From the NCBI GenBank assembly GCA_037481695.1, contig JBBFLE010000005.1:202044-266043 (forward strand): DNA of 64,000 nucleotides, written 5' to 3'. The position numbers were made by a program, and so were the translations under genes. Positions 10,262 through 17,781 of this stretch are shown here, one piece after another (position 1 is the first letter of the stretch; each line of letters opens with the position of its first letter). The notes beneath the pieces are model-generated. The model did no database searches and was not told the origin of the DNA. It saw only the letters and a list, made by a program, of their open reading frames with translations. This stretch comes from a bacterium (GTDB lineage: Bacteria > Desulfobacterota > Desulfocorpusculales > Desulfocorpusculum).

Positions 10262-10738
10262 ATGTCTGAGCACAGACGCATGTCTTTGATTTTGTTTTCA
10301 GGAGAGATGGACAAGACACTGGCTGCCCTTGTACTGGCTACCGGAGCTGCCAGCATGGGTTACCGGGTGACCGTCTTCTGTACATTTTGGGGTTTGAACC
10401 TCATAAAGAAATCAGAGGCCAAGGCTCATGGGGGGATGCTGGAGCGCATGATGGCTGTGCTGAATAAGGGAGGTGTGGAAAACCTGCCTCTTTCCAGGAT
10501 GAACATGCTGGGGGTGGGTCCCAGATTGCTCAAGAAGATGATGAAGGGCAAGAATGTGGCAAGCCTCAAGGAACTACTAGATACAGCCCTGGAGCTGGGG
10601 GTTCAATTCGTGGCCTGCCAGATGTCCATGGATGTGATGGGACTTACCAAAGAGGATCTGGCAGTGCCTTGTGAACTGGGGGGTGTGGCCACTTTCTTGA
10701 ACGAGGCTGGCAAGTCTCAGATCAATCTCTTTGTCTGA
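10262..10738 (+). CDS. DsrE2-type (DsrE/DsrF/DrsH-like) sulfur-relay protein
   Basis: A 158-residue protein of the DsrE2 (COG2210) family, usually encoded beside TusA and rhodanese genes in sulfur-metabolising prokaryotes. Diagnostic pieces are MSLILFSGEMDKTLAALVLA, the FCTFWGLNLIKK segment, the Met/Lys/Gly-rich NMLGVGPRLLKKMMKGKN stretch and the VACQMSMDVMG loop, whose cysteine is the candidate sulfur acceptor. The ATG at 10262 has GGGGAGG seven bases upstream. Some members are membrane-associated. Here the stretch around residues 15-35 is only moderately hydrophobic. The next gene starts within 41 bp. Confidence 0.9.
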   Translation: MSEHRRMSLILFSGEMDKTLAALVLATGAASMGYRVTVFCTFWGLNLIKKSEAKAHGGMLERMMAVLNKGGVENLPLSRMNMLGVGPRLLKKMMKGKNVASLKELLDTALELGVQFVACQMSMDVMGLTKEDLAVPCELGGVATFLNEAGKSQINLFV

Positions 10739-10778
10739 GGCCCTGAGAGGGGCCTTGCAGGAGCATGGGAGCTCTCCA

Positions 10779-11129
10779 ATGAAGATAGGTATCATGGTGC
10801 GAAGCGGTCCTTATGCCCAGCAAAACATAGATACGGCTTTGAACCTCTTGAACAAGGCCTTGGACATGGGACATCAGGTGGCTCTTTTTCTCTTTGAGGA
10901 TGGAGTCATAAATGCCCATGCCCTGATGAGACCCACTGGGGACAGAAACATAGGACAACAGGTTGGCGAGCTGGTTTCAAGGGGGGCCGAGGTGGCAGTT
11001 TGCGGGCAGTGTGCCAATTACAGGGGATTGCAAAAAGAGCAACTGGTACCAGGGGTGAAAAGGGCAGGAATGGGACAACTGGGACAGATGGTGGCCACCT
11101 GTGACAGGTTCTTCTCCTTGGGACCATGA
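10779..11129 (+). CDS. TusD/DsrE-like sulfur-relay subunit
   Basis: A 116-residue DsrE-fold protein. It opens with the strand MKIGIMVRSGPYAQQNIDTALN and contains VALFLFEDGVINA, typical of DsrE/TusD, then EVAVCGQCANYRG, whose cysteine pair marks the sulfur-accepting loop of the TusD/DsrE subunit. In known systems TusB, TusC and TusD (DsrH, DsrF and DsrE) form a heterohexamer that takes sulfur from TusA. A TTG at 10731 could extend the protein and overlap the previous stop. The ATG at 10779 begins exactly at the first family strand and is preferred. Confidence 0.88.
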   Translation: MKIGIMVRSGPYAQQNIDTALNLLNKALDMGHQVALFLFEDGVINAHALMRPTGDRNIGQQVGELVSRGAEVAVCGQCANYRGLQKEQLVPGVKRAGMGQLGQMVATCDRFFSLGP

Positions 11130-11142
11130 AGGGGAAAAATCA

Positions 11143-11499
11143 ATGAAAGAAGCAGTGGTTTTGATTCGAAAAGGGCCTTATGGGGAGGCATCTGCCGCAG
11201 AGGGTTTCAGAGTGGTGATGACCCTTCCGGCAATGGGTATCAGTACTACGGTGGTTGCATTGGAGGATGGGGTTTTTTGCTTGCTTAGAGGCGGGGATGG
11301 AAGGCGTGTGGGATGGAGAGATAGCCTTTACGAGGCCTTTGCCCAGTGTTCGGATTATGATGCCAGGCTCTTGGTGCACACGCCATCTCTGGTGGAGAGG
11401 GGAATAGAAAAGCAGGATCTGGTGGCTTGCGACGGTTGGCTTGAAGAAGAAGGGCTTAGAGAATTATTGAGAAGGGCCTCTGTGCTTCTGGCCTTTTGA
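11143..11499 (+). CDS. TusC/DsrF-like sulfur-relay subunit
   Basis: A 118-residue protein placed as the DsrF/TusC member of the B-C-D triplet. It has the pattern MKEAVVLIRKGPYGEASAAEGFRV (first strand and helix), TTVVALEDGVFCLL and YEAFAQCSDYDARLLVHTPSL, where subunit F of the complex normally lies against subunit E. The ATG at 11143 is preceded by GAAGGGGA with seven bases between. It starts 13 bp after the DsrE-like gene and is followed by the DsrH-like gene with a 14 bp gap, the classic order E-F-H. Confidence 0.83.
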   Translation: MKEAVVLIRKGPYGEASAAEGFRVVMTLPAMGISTTVVALEDGVFCLLRGGDGRRVGWRDSLYEAFAQCSDYDARLLVHTPSLVERGIEKQDLVACDGWLEEEGLRELLRRASVLLAF

Positions 11500-11513
11500 G
11501 GAAAGGAGTTTTT

Positions 11514-11804
11514 GTGGAGACTCTTTTTATTTTCAGCAAGTCGCCATGGGCCAGGAGGGACATGGAGTTTTGGCTTCCAAGGGTGGGGGAGCAGGATCAG
11601 GTGCTTCTCATTCAGGATGCTGTTTTGGCCTTAAGTGGTGAGTCATCTTCTCTTCTGGCAAGTCTTCCCCCCTTGCAGGGACGGCTTTGGGCCCTGGAGG
11701 CGGATCTGGCCGCAAGGGGAATTCGGGCCGGAGGGGCTCAAGCAGTGGACTATGGAGGGGCTGTGGAACTGATTTTGAAGGCCAAGCGGGTCCTGGCTCT
11801 TTGA
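11514..11804 (+). CDS. TusB/DsrH-like sulfur-relay subunit
   Basis: A 96-residue protein in the DsrH position. It begins METLFIFSKSPW and contains QVLLIQDAVLAL and LWALEADLAARGI, which match DsrH/TusB. The GTG at 11514 is chosen because GGAAAGGAG lies five bases upstream; a TTG at 11496 would overlap the previous stop but lacks that spacing. The predicted product contains no cysteine at all, so it cannot carry sulfur itself and is probably structural. It ends the sulfur-relay run. Confidence 0.8.
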   Translation: METLFIFSKSPWARRDMEFWLPRVGEQDQVLLIQDAVLALSGESSSLLASLPPLQGRLWALEADLAARGIRAGGAQAVDYGGAVELILKAKRVLAL

Positions 11805-11938
11805 TGTCACAGACTGGGAACTTGTTTTCTGGTGTGGCTTGAAGGATGTGAGCCCGGGATGTGTGGGCTCCAGATCTTAACAGGTTTTGAGAAGTGTTTC
11901 CCCCAAGACCCCATTGATGGCATGAAAAGACCCAAGAG

Positions 11939-11960
11939 CTTCTGGCCGGGCAGCCGGAAG
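11939..11960 (+). repeat. GC-rich hairpin between the sulfur-relay genes and the CsoR-type regulator
   Basis: Arms 11939-11946 (CTTCTGGC) and 11953-11960 (GCCGGAAG) pair over eight positions with one G-U pair and a six-base loop. There is no T-run directly after it. It could stabilise the 3' end of the sulfur-relay transcript or be part of a terminator together with the A/T hairpin that follows. Confidence 0.4.
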
Positions 11961-11969
11961 ATATACCCC

Positions 11970-11986
11970 GCAAAATAAAATTTTGC
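11970..11986 (+). repeat. Perfect A/T-rich inverted repeat upstream of the regulator promoter
   Basis: GCAAAAT (11970-11976) and ATTTTGC (11980-11986) are perfect complements around an AAA loop. The repeat lies just upstream of the TTGACA box at 12005. It may be a second protein-binding site or a transcript-end hairpin; sequence alone does not decide. Confidence 0.4.
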
Positions 11987-12004
11987 TGTTGAGAAAAAAA
12001 GAGA

Positions 12005-12033
12005 TTGACAGGGCAATCTTGTTTTATTAATCT
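12005..12033 (+). promoter_or_regulatory. Candidate sigma-70 promoter of the CsoR-family regulator
   Basis: A perfect TTGACA at 12005-12010 is followed by a 17-base spacer and TAATCT at 12028-12033. Transcription would start near 12040, inside the inverted repeat that follows, so a bound repressor would block the start site. Confidence 0.6.
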
Positions 12034-12035
12034 AA

Positions 12036-12057
12036 ATACCATAGGGGGGTATGGTAT
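12036..12057. promoter_or_regulatory. Operator-like inverted repeat overlapping the CsoR-family start codon
   Basis: ATACCATA (12036-12043) and TATGGTAT (12050-12057) are perfect eight-base arms around six G. TACC...GGTA arms with a G-tract are the general form of CsoR/CstR-family operators. The right arm ends inside the ATG at 12056, and the G-tract doubles as the ribosome-binding site (six bases before the ATG). This is strong circumstantial evidence of autoregulation. Confidence 0.7.
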
Positions 12058-12328
12058 GGAAAGAGATAGAAAAGAGATCCTCTTGAGGCTCAAACGGATA
12101 GAGGGACAGGTGAGGGGCCTTGCAGGCATGATAGAGAGGAAAGCCCCTTGCCTGGACGTATTGACCCAGGTAGGCGCCGTCACAGCAGCCATGAAAAAGG
12201 TGGGGGCAGTTGTGCTACAGGCTTACCTGGAGGAGTGTTTGGCAGGAGAGAGCTCAGCCAAGGGGGAAACAAAGGAGAACCTTAGAGAATTTCAAAGGGC
12301 TGTCTCCCGCTACATCAACTGGGCCTGA
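12056..12328 (+). CDS. CsoR/FrmR-family repressor with CstR-like cysteine pair
   Basis: All-helical DNA-binding repressor of 90 residues. The family pattern is complete: KEILLRLKRIEGQVRGLAGM, then CLDVLTQVGAV and a second cysteine in AYLEEC. The two cysteines (C32 and C61) are 29 residues apart, as in CsoR and CstR. The position four residues before the second cysteine, the histidine copper ligand in CsoR, is Tyr57 here. Loss of that histidine with both thiols kept is the state described for CstR, which senses persulfides through a di- or tetrasulfide link. The neighbouring TusA/DsrE genes support sulfur rather than metal sensing. An operator-like repeat covers its start. Family call is firm, sensing mode is inferred. 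Confidence 0.9.
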   Translation: MERDRKEILLRLKRIEGQVRGLAGMIERKAPCLDVLTQVGAVTAAMKKVGAVVLQAYLEECLAGESSAKGETKENLREFQRAVSRYINWA

Positions 12329-12382
12329 AGCTGAAGGAAATCTTAATCTCAGCTGTCTGGGCCATGCTCAGGGAGGGGGAAA

Positions 12383-13375
12383 ATGAAGTCCGAAAAAGGG
12401 GGTATGAGTAGAAGGGTTTTTCTGAAAAGCGGTACTGTTGCAGCCGCAACGGGACTCGCCGTTACTGCGGGAATCCCTGGCTCAGCAAGGGCGGCTCGAG
12501 CCGGTGGGTTTGCCACCCTCATAGATCTTAGCCTTTGTGATGGTTGCAAGGGGGAGGTGATTCCCAGGTGTGTGGAGGCCTGCAGGAAAAAGAACAGTTC
12601 ACGCTTTCCAGAGCCACGCAAGCCCATAAAGGATCTCTGGCCTCAGAAGACCCATGATGACTGGTCAGACAAGAGGGATGTCATAGACACTCTGACGCCT
12701 TACAACTGGATAACGGTTCAGAGGATAGAGGTGGATGGAAAAGAGATCTTCATACCTCGAAGGTGCATGCATTGTGACAATCCTCCTTGTGCCAATCTGT
12801 GCCCCTTTGGGGCGTTGAACAAGTTCCAGGACGGCTCGGTGGTCATCAATCCAGGTATTTGCCTCGGGGGGGCCAAGTGCAAGGCTGTTTGCCCATGGCA
12901 GATCCCCCAGAGGCAAAGCGGTGTCGGGCTTTACCTGAAGCTTCAGCCCATGCCCGCAGGAGGCGGAGTCATGTATAAATGTGACATGTGCCACGACATC
13001 ATAAGCAAGGGCCAATTGCCTGCCTGTGTGGAGGCCTGTCGGAGTCGGAATCCACGGCGAGCGCCCCTTGCTTTTGGCCCCCGGGAGCAGATCCTGGAAA
13101 TGGCTCACAAGAGAGCCCGTGAGATACAAGGCACGATTTACGGGGAAAAGGAAAATGGTGGTACAGCCACCATATACGTAAGCAGCAGAGCATTCGAGAA
13201 AATAAACCAGGCCATCCTTGCCTCCAAGAAAGGCCCTCATATGGGACCTGTTGAGGCCAGGCTGAAGGAGGTGAACCGATGGTCCAAGGGATTTCTCTGG
13301 GGGCCTTTGGCTGCAGGTCTGGGAGCAGTGGCCCTGATGATCCACCAAAGGGTAAAGGGCAAAAGGGAGGATTGA
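12383..13375 (+). CDS. Tat-exported 4Fe-4S ferredoxin-like electron-transfer subunit
   Basis: Electron-transfer subunit of the FdnH/HybA/DmsB type, 330 residues. A twin-arginine signal (SRRVFLKSG, then a hydrophobic stretch ending near ARA) sends it across the membrane. Four ferredoxin motifs follow: LCDGC...RCVEAC, CMHCDNPPCANLC, CLGGAKCKAVCPW and CDMCHDIISKGQLPACVEAC. The third has Gly where the second cysteine should be, leaving 15 of 16 ligands, so that site may hold a [3Fe-4S] cluster. A hydrophobic C-terminal helix (WGPLAAGLGAVALMIH) can anchor it in the membrane, as in FdnH. The ATG at 12383 follows GGGAGGGGG. The cytochrome b gene starts 3 bp downstream. No molybdopterin catalytic subunit is nearby. 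Confidence 0.88.
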   Translation: MKSEKGGMSRRVFLKSGTVAAATGLAVTAGIPGSARAARAGGFATLIDLSLCDGCKGEVIPRCVEACRKKNSSRFPEPRKPIKDLWPQKTHDDWSDKRDVIDTLTPYNWITVQRIEVDGKEIFIPRRCMHCDNPPCANLCPFGALNKFQDGSVVINPGICLGGAKCKAVCPWQIPQRQSGVGLYLKLQPMPAGGGVMYKCDMCHDIISKGQLPACVEACRSRNPRRAPLAFGPREQILEMAHKRAREIQGTIYGEKENGGTATIYVSSRAFEKINQAILASKKGPHMGPVEARLKEVNRWSKGFLWGPLAAGLGAVALMIHQRVKGKRED

Positions 13376-13378
13376 GAG

Positions 13379-14236
13379 ATGAGTGAGAAAAACAAGAACG
13401 TCTCCCTAGTAAAAAGACATTCCAGGGTGGAGCTGGCCGAACATTGGCTGATGGCTCTCTCAGGCCTGGTTCTGATCTTTTCAGGTTTTGGGGAGCTTCC
13501 CATGTACAAGAGATACATGCTCACACAGCTACCGCTCTTGGGTTGGGCAGGGGATTTCCATATCCAGCTCAAGATCCATTATGTGGCCGCCATTGTTTTT
13601 GTGAGCGTGCTGCTTTTCCATTTTCTTTACCACGGAATGATGGGCCACTGGGGATTGATCCCACGAAAGGGGGATTTGGGCGGCTCCATCCGAACCATTC
13701 TGGCCATGTTGGGGAAGGGCAGGGAGCCCGAGGCAGACAAATTCTTGCCCGAGCAACGGCTTGCCTATGCTTATATGGTGGTCGTAGGGGTTGTCTTGGC
13801 CATAACCGGCCTCATCAAGGTGTTAAAGAATCTGGAGACCGTTTTTCTCCCTCCGGGCCTTGTCACGGGAGTCACCCTGGTGCACACGTTTGGGACCATC
13901 TTTTTTCTATTGGGCGTCATGGCGCATTTGGGAGCTCTCCTTATCAAGGCCAACCGTCCCCTTCTGAGGGCCATATTCACGGCAAAGGTAGATCTAAATT
14001 ATGCCAAACAACGCCATACCATCTGGTGGGAGAGGGAACTCAGGAGCCAAGGGGTTTCTGGAATTGAGGAGCCGAACTCCGGAGGGGACCAAGCTCAAGA
14101 TGCAACCTGTGGTGCCTCTGGTACAGTCCTGCCCGGGCCAGCAACTCCTGATGGGTGCCCTGCTCAACTATCTTTCCCCGATGCAGCACCAGGATACAAT
14201 GGGCCTCCTGGACGGTCGAAAGCCGGTGAGCTATGA
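13379..14236 (+). CDS. Membrane cytochrome b subunit (FdnI/cytochrome b561 type)
   Basis: Integral membrane di-heme cytochrome that would pass electrons between the ferredoxin-like subunit and the quinone pool. Four hydrophobic helices are visible: AEHWLMALSGLVLIFSGF, IHYVAAIVFVSVLLFHFLYH, YAYMVVVGVVLAITGLI and LVHTFGTIFFLLGVMAHLGALLI. Histidines in helices 1, 2 and 4 are plausible heme ligands. The domain ends around IWWERELRSQ. The remaining 60 or so residues are Gly/Pro-rich, look unlike any cytochrome, and are read opposite the 3' end of the converging ABC transporter gene. A lost stop codon is likely. The gene follows the ferredoxin subunit directly, with GGGAGG before its ATG. Confidence 0.87.
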   Translation: MSEKNKNVSLVKRHSRVELAEHWLMALSGLVLIFSGFGELPMYKRYMLTQLPLLGWAGDFHIQLKIHYVAAIVFVSVLLFHFLYHGMMGHWGLIPRKGDLGGSIRTILAMLGKGREPEADKFLPEQRLAYAYMVVVGVVLAITGLIKVLKNLETVFLPPGLVTGVTLVHTFGTIFFLLGVMAHLGALLIKANRPLLRAIFTAKVDLNYAKQRHTIWWERELRSQGVSGIEEPNSGGDQAQDATCGASGTVLPGPATPDGCPAQLSFPDAAPGYNGPPGRSKAGEL

Positions 14237-15872
14237 GCAGACAGGTCCTGCCCTGGGCCAGGAGGCCCAGGGCTCTCTGCAGCATGAGTTCGGTGGAGGG
14301 ATCCACGCTGGATGTAGCCTCATCCAGCACGAGTATCCTTGGATCGTAAAGCACAGCCCTGAGAAAAGCTATGAGCTGTCTCTGACCAAGAGAGAGATTT
14401 TGCCCCCTCTCCTGTATCTCCATCTGATAGCCTCCGGGGAGGGACTGGATCCAATCATCCAGTCCCATGTGTCGTGCAACCTCTTCTATGCGTTCCAAAG
14501 AAATGTCTTTGTTCCAGAGGCGCAGGTTCTCCAGCAGAGGGCCTCTGAACAGAAACACCTCCTGGGGAATTACACCCACGTGTCTTCTTAGCGCCTTCAA
14601 GGGCCATTTTCGAATTTCCAGCCCGTCCACCAGGATCTCCCCGGCCTGCGGATCATAGGATCGGTTGAAGAGCCCTATGAGGGAACTCTTTCCCGCTCCT
14701 GTGGCCCCCACTATGGCCAGAGTCTGTCCATGGGGCACCGTGAAACTGACCCCACGAAGTACCCACTGCTGTGGCATGTAAGAGAACCAAAGATCCCTGA
14801 CCACTATTTCCCCTCGAAGAGAGCCGGGAATTCTCGGATTTTCAGGGGAACGGACATGGGATGGGGTGTCCAAGAGGGCAAAGACCCTCTCTGAGGAAGC
14901 CATGGCTGCCTGGAGCAGATTGTACTTCTCGGCCAGATCTCTAATGGGCTGAAAAAATCTTCTCATGTATTGGATGAAGGCCACCAGCACTCCTGGCAAC
15001 ATCTGCTCTTGTACCACCCTGCCGCCCCCGTACCAGAGGATCAGTCCCAGGGCTACGGCTGCCATGACCTCCACAAAAGGGAAGAAAATAGAGCTGTAGC
15101 GTATGGCCCGAAGATGCTGCTGCCTGGTCTGACTGTTGAGTGCGTCAAAGGTCTCCTGATTCTTTTGTTGCCTTGCGAAGAGCTGGACAGTTACCATTCC
15201 GTTGAGACTTTCCTGGAGAAAACCGTTTAGCTGTGCCACCTTGCGCCTCAGCTGCCGGTATGCGTCACGAGCCCTTGATCTGTAAAGGGCTGTGGCTAAA
15301 GCAAGGGGAGGTGCCACGCAGAGGGTGACCAGGGCCAGCCTCCAATCCAGCCAAAGCAAGGCAGCGGCTATGGCCAGGAGGCTAACCAAATCTCCGAATA
15401 TGACCACTACCCCCTGGGTAAAAAGTTCCTGGATGACCTCCACATCCTGAACAGCCCTGCTGAGAAGTCTTCCAACAGCCGTTCGGTCATAGAAGCTTTG
15501 GGGCAGTTCCAAGAGCTTCTCCAGGATCTGAATCCTGAGGCGAAAGACCGCCTTCTGTCCTGTGAGTTGCAGTAAAAAAGCCCTGAGGTACTGCGTCAAG
15601 GCTCCAGCTGCCAAGGCTGCCAAGTATATCAATGCCACACGGGTCAACCCGGCAATATCCCCTCGGGCTATGTGCTCGTCGATGGCCACCTTTGTGAGAT
15701 AAGGTCCCACCACGCTCAAAAAGCTGTCCATTACCAATATTCCCAAAGAAATCAGAACCAGGCCAGCGTGCGGTCGCAGGTACAAAAGAAGGCGCGCAGC
15801 CAGTCGTGAATCGTATTGCCTTGCCTCCATCTCCTCTTCTGTAAGGGTTTCTGACATGGCCTTGCTTCTCAT
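14040..15872 (-). CDS. ABC exporter half-transporter with fused ATPase, second subunit of a heterodimer
   Basis: Type IV (MsbA/BmrCD-like) ABC exporter subunit of 610 residues: six membrane helices in the first 320 or so, then a nucleotide-binding domain with Walker A GATGAGKSS, Walker B ILVLDEATSSVD and an H-loop in IAHRLST. Its Walker B keeps the catalytic Glu, but the signature is LSLGQ instead of LSGGQ. That is the expected pattern for the partner that supplies a weak signature to the degenerate site of a heterodimer. The start overlaps the stop of the upstream half-transporter gene (ATGA), so the two are translated together. Its 3' end overlaps the cytochrome b gene by 197 bp. Likely cargo is the product of the ATP-grasp pathway encoded upstream. 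Confidence 0.92.
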   Translation of the reverse strand: MRSKAMSETLTEEEMEARQYDSRLAARLLLYLRPHAGLVLISLGILVMDSFLSVVGPYLTKVAIDEHIARGDIAGLTRVALIYLAALAAGALTQYLRAFLLQLTGQKAVFRLRIQILEKLLELPQSFYDRTAVGRLLSRAVQDVEVIQELFTQGVVVIFGDLVSLLAIAAALLWLDWRLALVTLCVAPPLALATALYRSRARDAYRQLRRKVAQLNGFLQESLNGMVTVQLFARQQKNQETFDALNSQTRQQHLRAIRYSSIFFPFVEVMAAVALGLILWYGGGRVVQEQMLPGVLVAFIQYMRRFFQPIRDLAEKYNLLQAAMASSERVFALLDTPSHVRSPENPRIPGSLRGEIVVRDLWFSYMPQQWVLRGVSFTVPHGQTLAIVGATGAGKSSLIGLFNRSYDPQAGEILVDGLEIRKWPLKALRRHVGVIPQEVFLFRGPLLENLRLWNKDISLERIEEVARHMGLDDWIQSLPGGYQMEIQERGQNLSLGQRQLIAFLRAVLYDPRILVLDEATSSVDPSTELMLQRALGLLAQGRTCLLIAHRLSTVQEAHCILVLHRGKIVEQGTHQELLARAGLYQRHHRLHLELGPLRSSAPQFQKPLGS

Positions 15873-17659
15873 GTGGCAATATCCTCCGGCCAGGCTTCCA
15901 GCTCCTGGAGGATCCTCTGTTGGCGGGCCAAATCCGTCAAATAGCCCCCCTTTTCCACCAGCTCAACGGGCGAGCCCTGCTCGTAGATGCGCCCATGGAC
16001 CAGGACGATCACCCATTGGGCTTTCATAAGAGTGGAAAGCCTGTGGGAAACAAAGACTTTGGTCATTTGCGGGAAGCACTTGAGAAGATTCTCCAGTATT
16101 CTGGCCTCTGTCTCAGAATCCAGGTGAGCAAATGCATCATCCAAAAGCAAAACCATGGGCTTAGCGGCCAAGGCCCTGGCCAGAGCCACCCTTTGTCTTT
16201 GCCCTCCTGAGAGCATTACCCCCCGCTGCCCCACCAGCGTGTCCCATCCTTGGGGAAGTGTATTAACATCTTTTTCCAGACAAACCAGCCTGGCCAGTTT
16301 ATCCAGCATGCCCGGGTCCTCCACGGGCTTGCCCATCCATACGTTGGAGCCCAAGGATTCAGAAAAAAGAAAAGGCTCCTGCTCAACAAGCACAACTTTT
16401 TTTCTGAGATCTTCCAGGCACAAATCCCTCAGGTCCAGCCCGTCTATCAAGACCCTTCCCTCAGTGGGATCCTGCAGGCGTGGCAGGAGTTCCAGGAGGG
16501 TGGTTTTCCCGCTGCCCACAGGCCCTGTGATTCCAACATTCACTCCAGCCCGCAGCCTCAGGTCGATCCCCTGCAAGGCCCATGCATCTGAGCCTGGATA
16601 ACGAACGCTTACCTTCTCCAGGGATATTTCCCGGATGGTATTCTGCATGGGAAGCGGCCTGGCAGGGCTGGCTATAGCAGGACGGGCATCCAGCACCTCT
16701 GCTATTCTCTGAAGGGAAGCCCTGGCTCTTTGTAACAGGTTCACCATGAAGCCCAAAGACATCATGGGCCATGAGAGCATGAGCAGATAGGAGTTGAAGG
16801 CCACGAAACTTCCCAGGCTGAGCTTTTCTGCGGCCACCTTGCTGCCACCGACCCCCAGCACTATGACAAATGCCGCACCGGCCAAAAAGCCCAGCAAACC
16901 GTAGAAGATCCCTCTCAAACGGGCAAGCTCCAACTGTCTGCCCAGGTATTCCAGGCAGGAGTTCCTGTAGTGCAAACCCTTGGCCTCTTCCATGGTGTAA
17001 GACTGAATCACCCGTATGCCGCTGAGGATCTCCTGCACCTGTTGTGTAAGTTCTGCCAGCTGGGCCTGTACCTTCAAAGAGCTGGCCTTGACACGCCTTC
17101 CAAAGTACATGAAAGAGAGGGAAAGAAGCGGAAGAGGCAGCAAGGCTGCAAGGGTGAGCCCAGGATCTATCCAGGCCATGAGCGCAACACAGGAGAAAAT
17201 GGTCAGGGAGCTGTCCACCACCAACAGTCCCACAAAGGCTATGAGCTCTTGGATTGCCACCAGATCATTGGTGCATCTGGACATGATGTCCCCTACGGAA
17301 CGCTCTAGGTAAAAAGCCCTCTCCAGCCTTTGTAGCGAGCTGAAAAGCTCCTTTCGCAATCTGTACTCCACGTGGCGGGCTACCCCGAACAAGGAGGTTC
17401 TCCAGGCATAGCGAAAGCAGGCCTGGACAAAGGCCACAAGCACTATGAGCCCTCCATATCCAAGGAGTTGCCCGCTTGTGGAAGCCTTGCCCAGCCCGTC
17501 TATGGCCTCCTTCAAGATCCAGGGCCCCACCAAAGCCAGCCCATCTGCAGCAGCAAGACACCCCAGTCCCCACAATATCCATCTGAGGTGCTCCCTGACG
17601 TAAGGTATGATTCGCCTCAGTCCTCTGGCCTGGGGCTGGATCAAAAAGCTGGAGTTCAT
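15869..17659 (-). CDS. ABC exporter half-transporter with fused ATPase, first subunit of a heterodimer
   Basis: Half-transporter of 596 residues with the same layout as its partner: N-terminal membrane domain, then an ATPase with Walker A GPVGSGKTT (about residue 370) and a normal LSGGQRQRVALARAL signature. Its Walker B reads LLLDDAFAHLD, with Asp in place of the catalytic Glu. In heterodimeric exporters such as BmrCD and TM287/288, one site carries exactly this substitution. Combined with the LSLGQ signature of the partner, site 1 is degenerate and site 2 is intact. AAAGGA precedes the ATG. The pair lies at the downstream end of the biosynthetic region. Confidence 0.92.
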   Translation of the reverse strand: MNSSFLIQPQARGLRRIIPYVREHLRWILWGLGCLAAADGLALVGPWILKEAIDGLGKASTSGQLLGYGGLIVLVAFVQACFRYAWRTSLFGVARHVEYRLRKELFSSLQRLERAFYLERSVGDIMSRCTNDLVAIQELIAFVGLLVVDSSLTIFSCVALMAWIDPGLTLAALLPLPLLSLSFMYFGRRVKASSLKVQAQLAELTQQVQEILSGIRVIQSYTMEEAKGLHYRNSCLEYLGRQLELARLRGIFYGLLGFLAGAAFVIVLGVGGSKVAAEKLSLGSFVAFNSYLLMLSWPMMSLGFMVNLLQRARASLQRIAEVLDARPAIASPARPLPMQNTIREISLEKVSVRYPGSDAWALQGIDLRLRAGVNVGITGPVGSGKTTLLELLPRLQDPTEGRVLIDGLDLRDLCLEDLRKKVVLVEQEPFLFSESLGSNVWMGKPVEDPGMLDKLARLVCLEKDVNTLPQGWDTLVGQRGVMLSGGQRQRVALARALAAKPMVLLLDDAFAHLDSETEARILENLLKCFPQMTKVFVSHRLSTLMKAQWVIVLVHGRIYEQGSPVELVEKGGYLTDLARQQRILQELEAWPEDIAT

Positions 17660-17781
17660 TTTCCTTTACCGACTTGCCCTGGAATCAACTCAAAAAATTA
17701 CCGGGTGTAATGCACAGAGATTCTCTTGCTAAGACAAAGGCTTAGTGAAAAAGTTCTGCCAAAGATCTGCCCGGGATCCCC

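Noticed and set aside
11850..11870. GAGCCC/GGGCTC hairpin after the TusB-like gene as a terminator
   Set aside because: The six-base stem has a nine-base loop and no T-run follows, so it is not a convincing intrinsic terminator.
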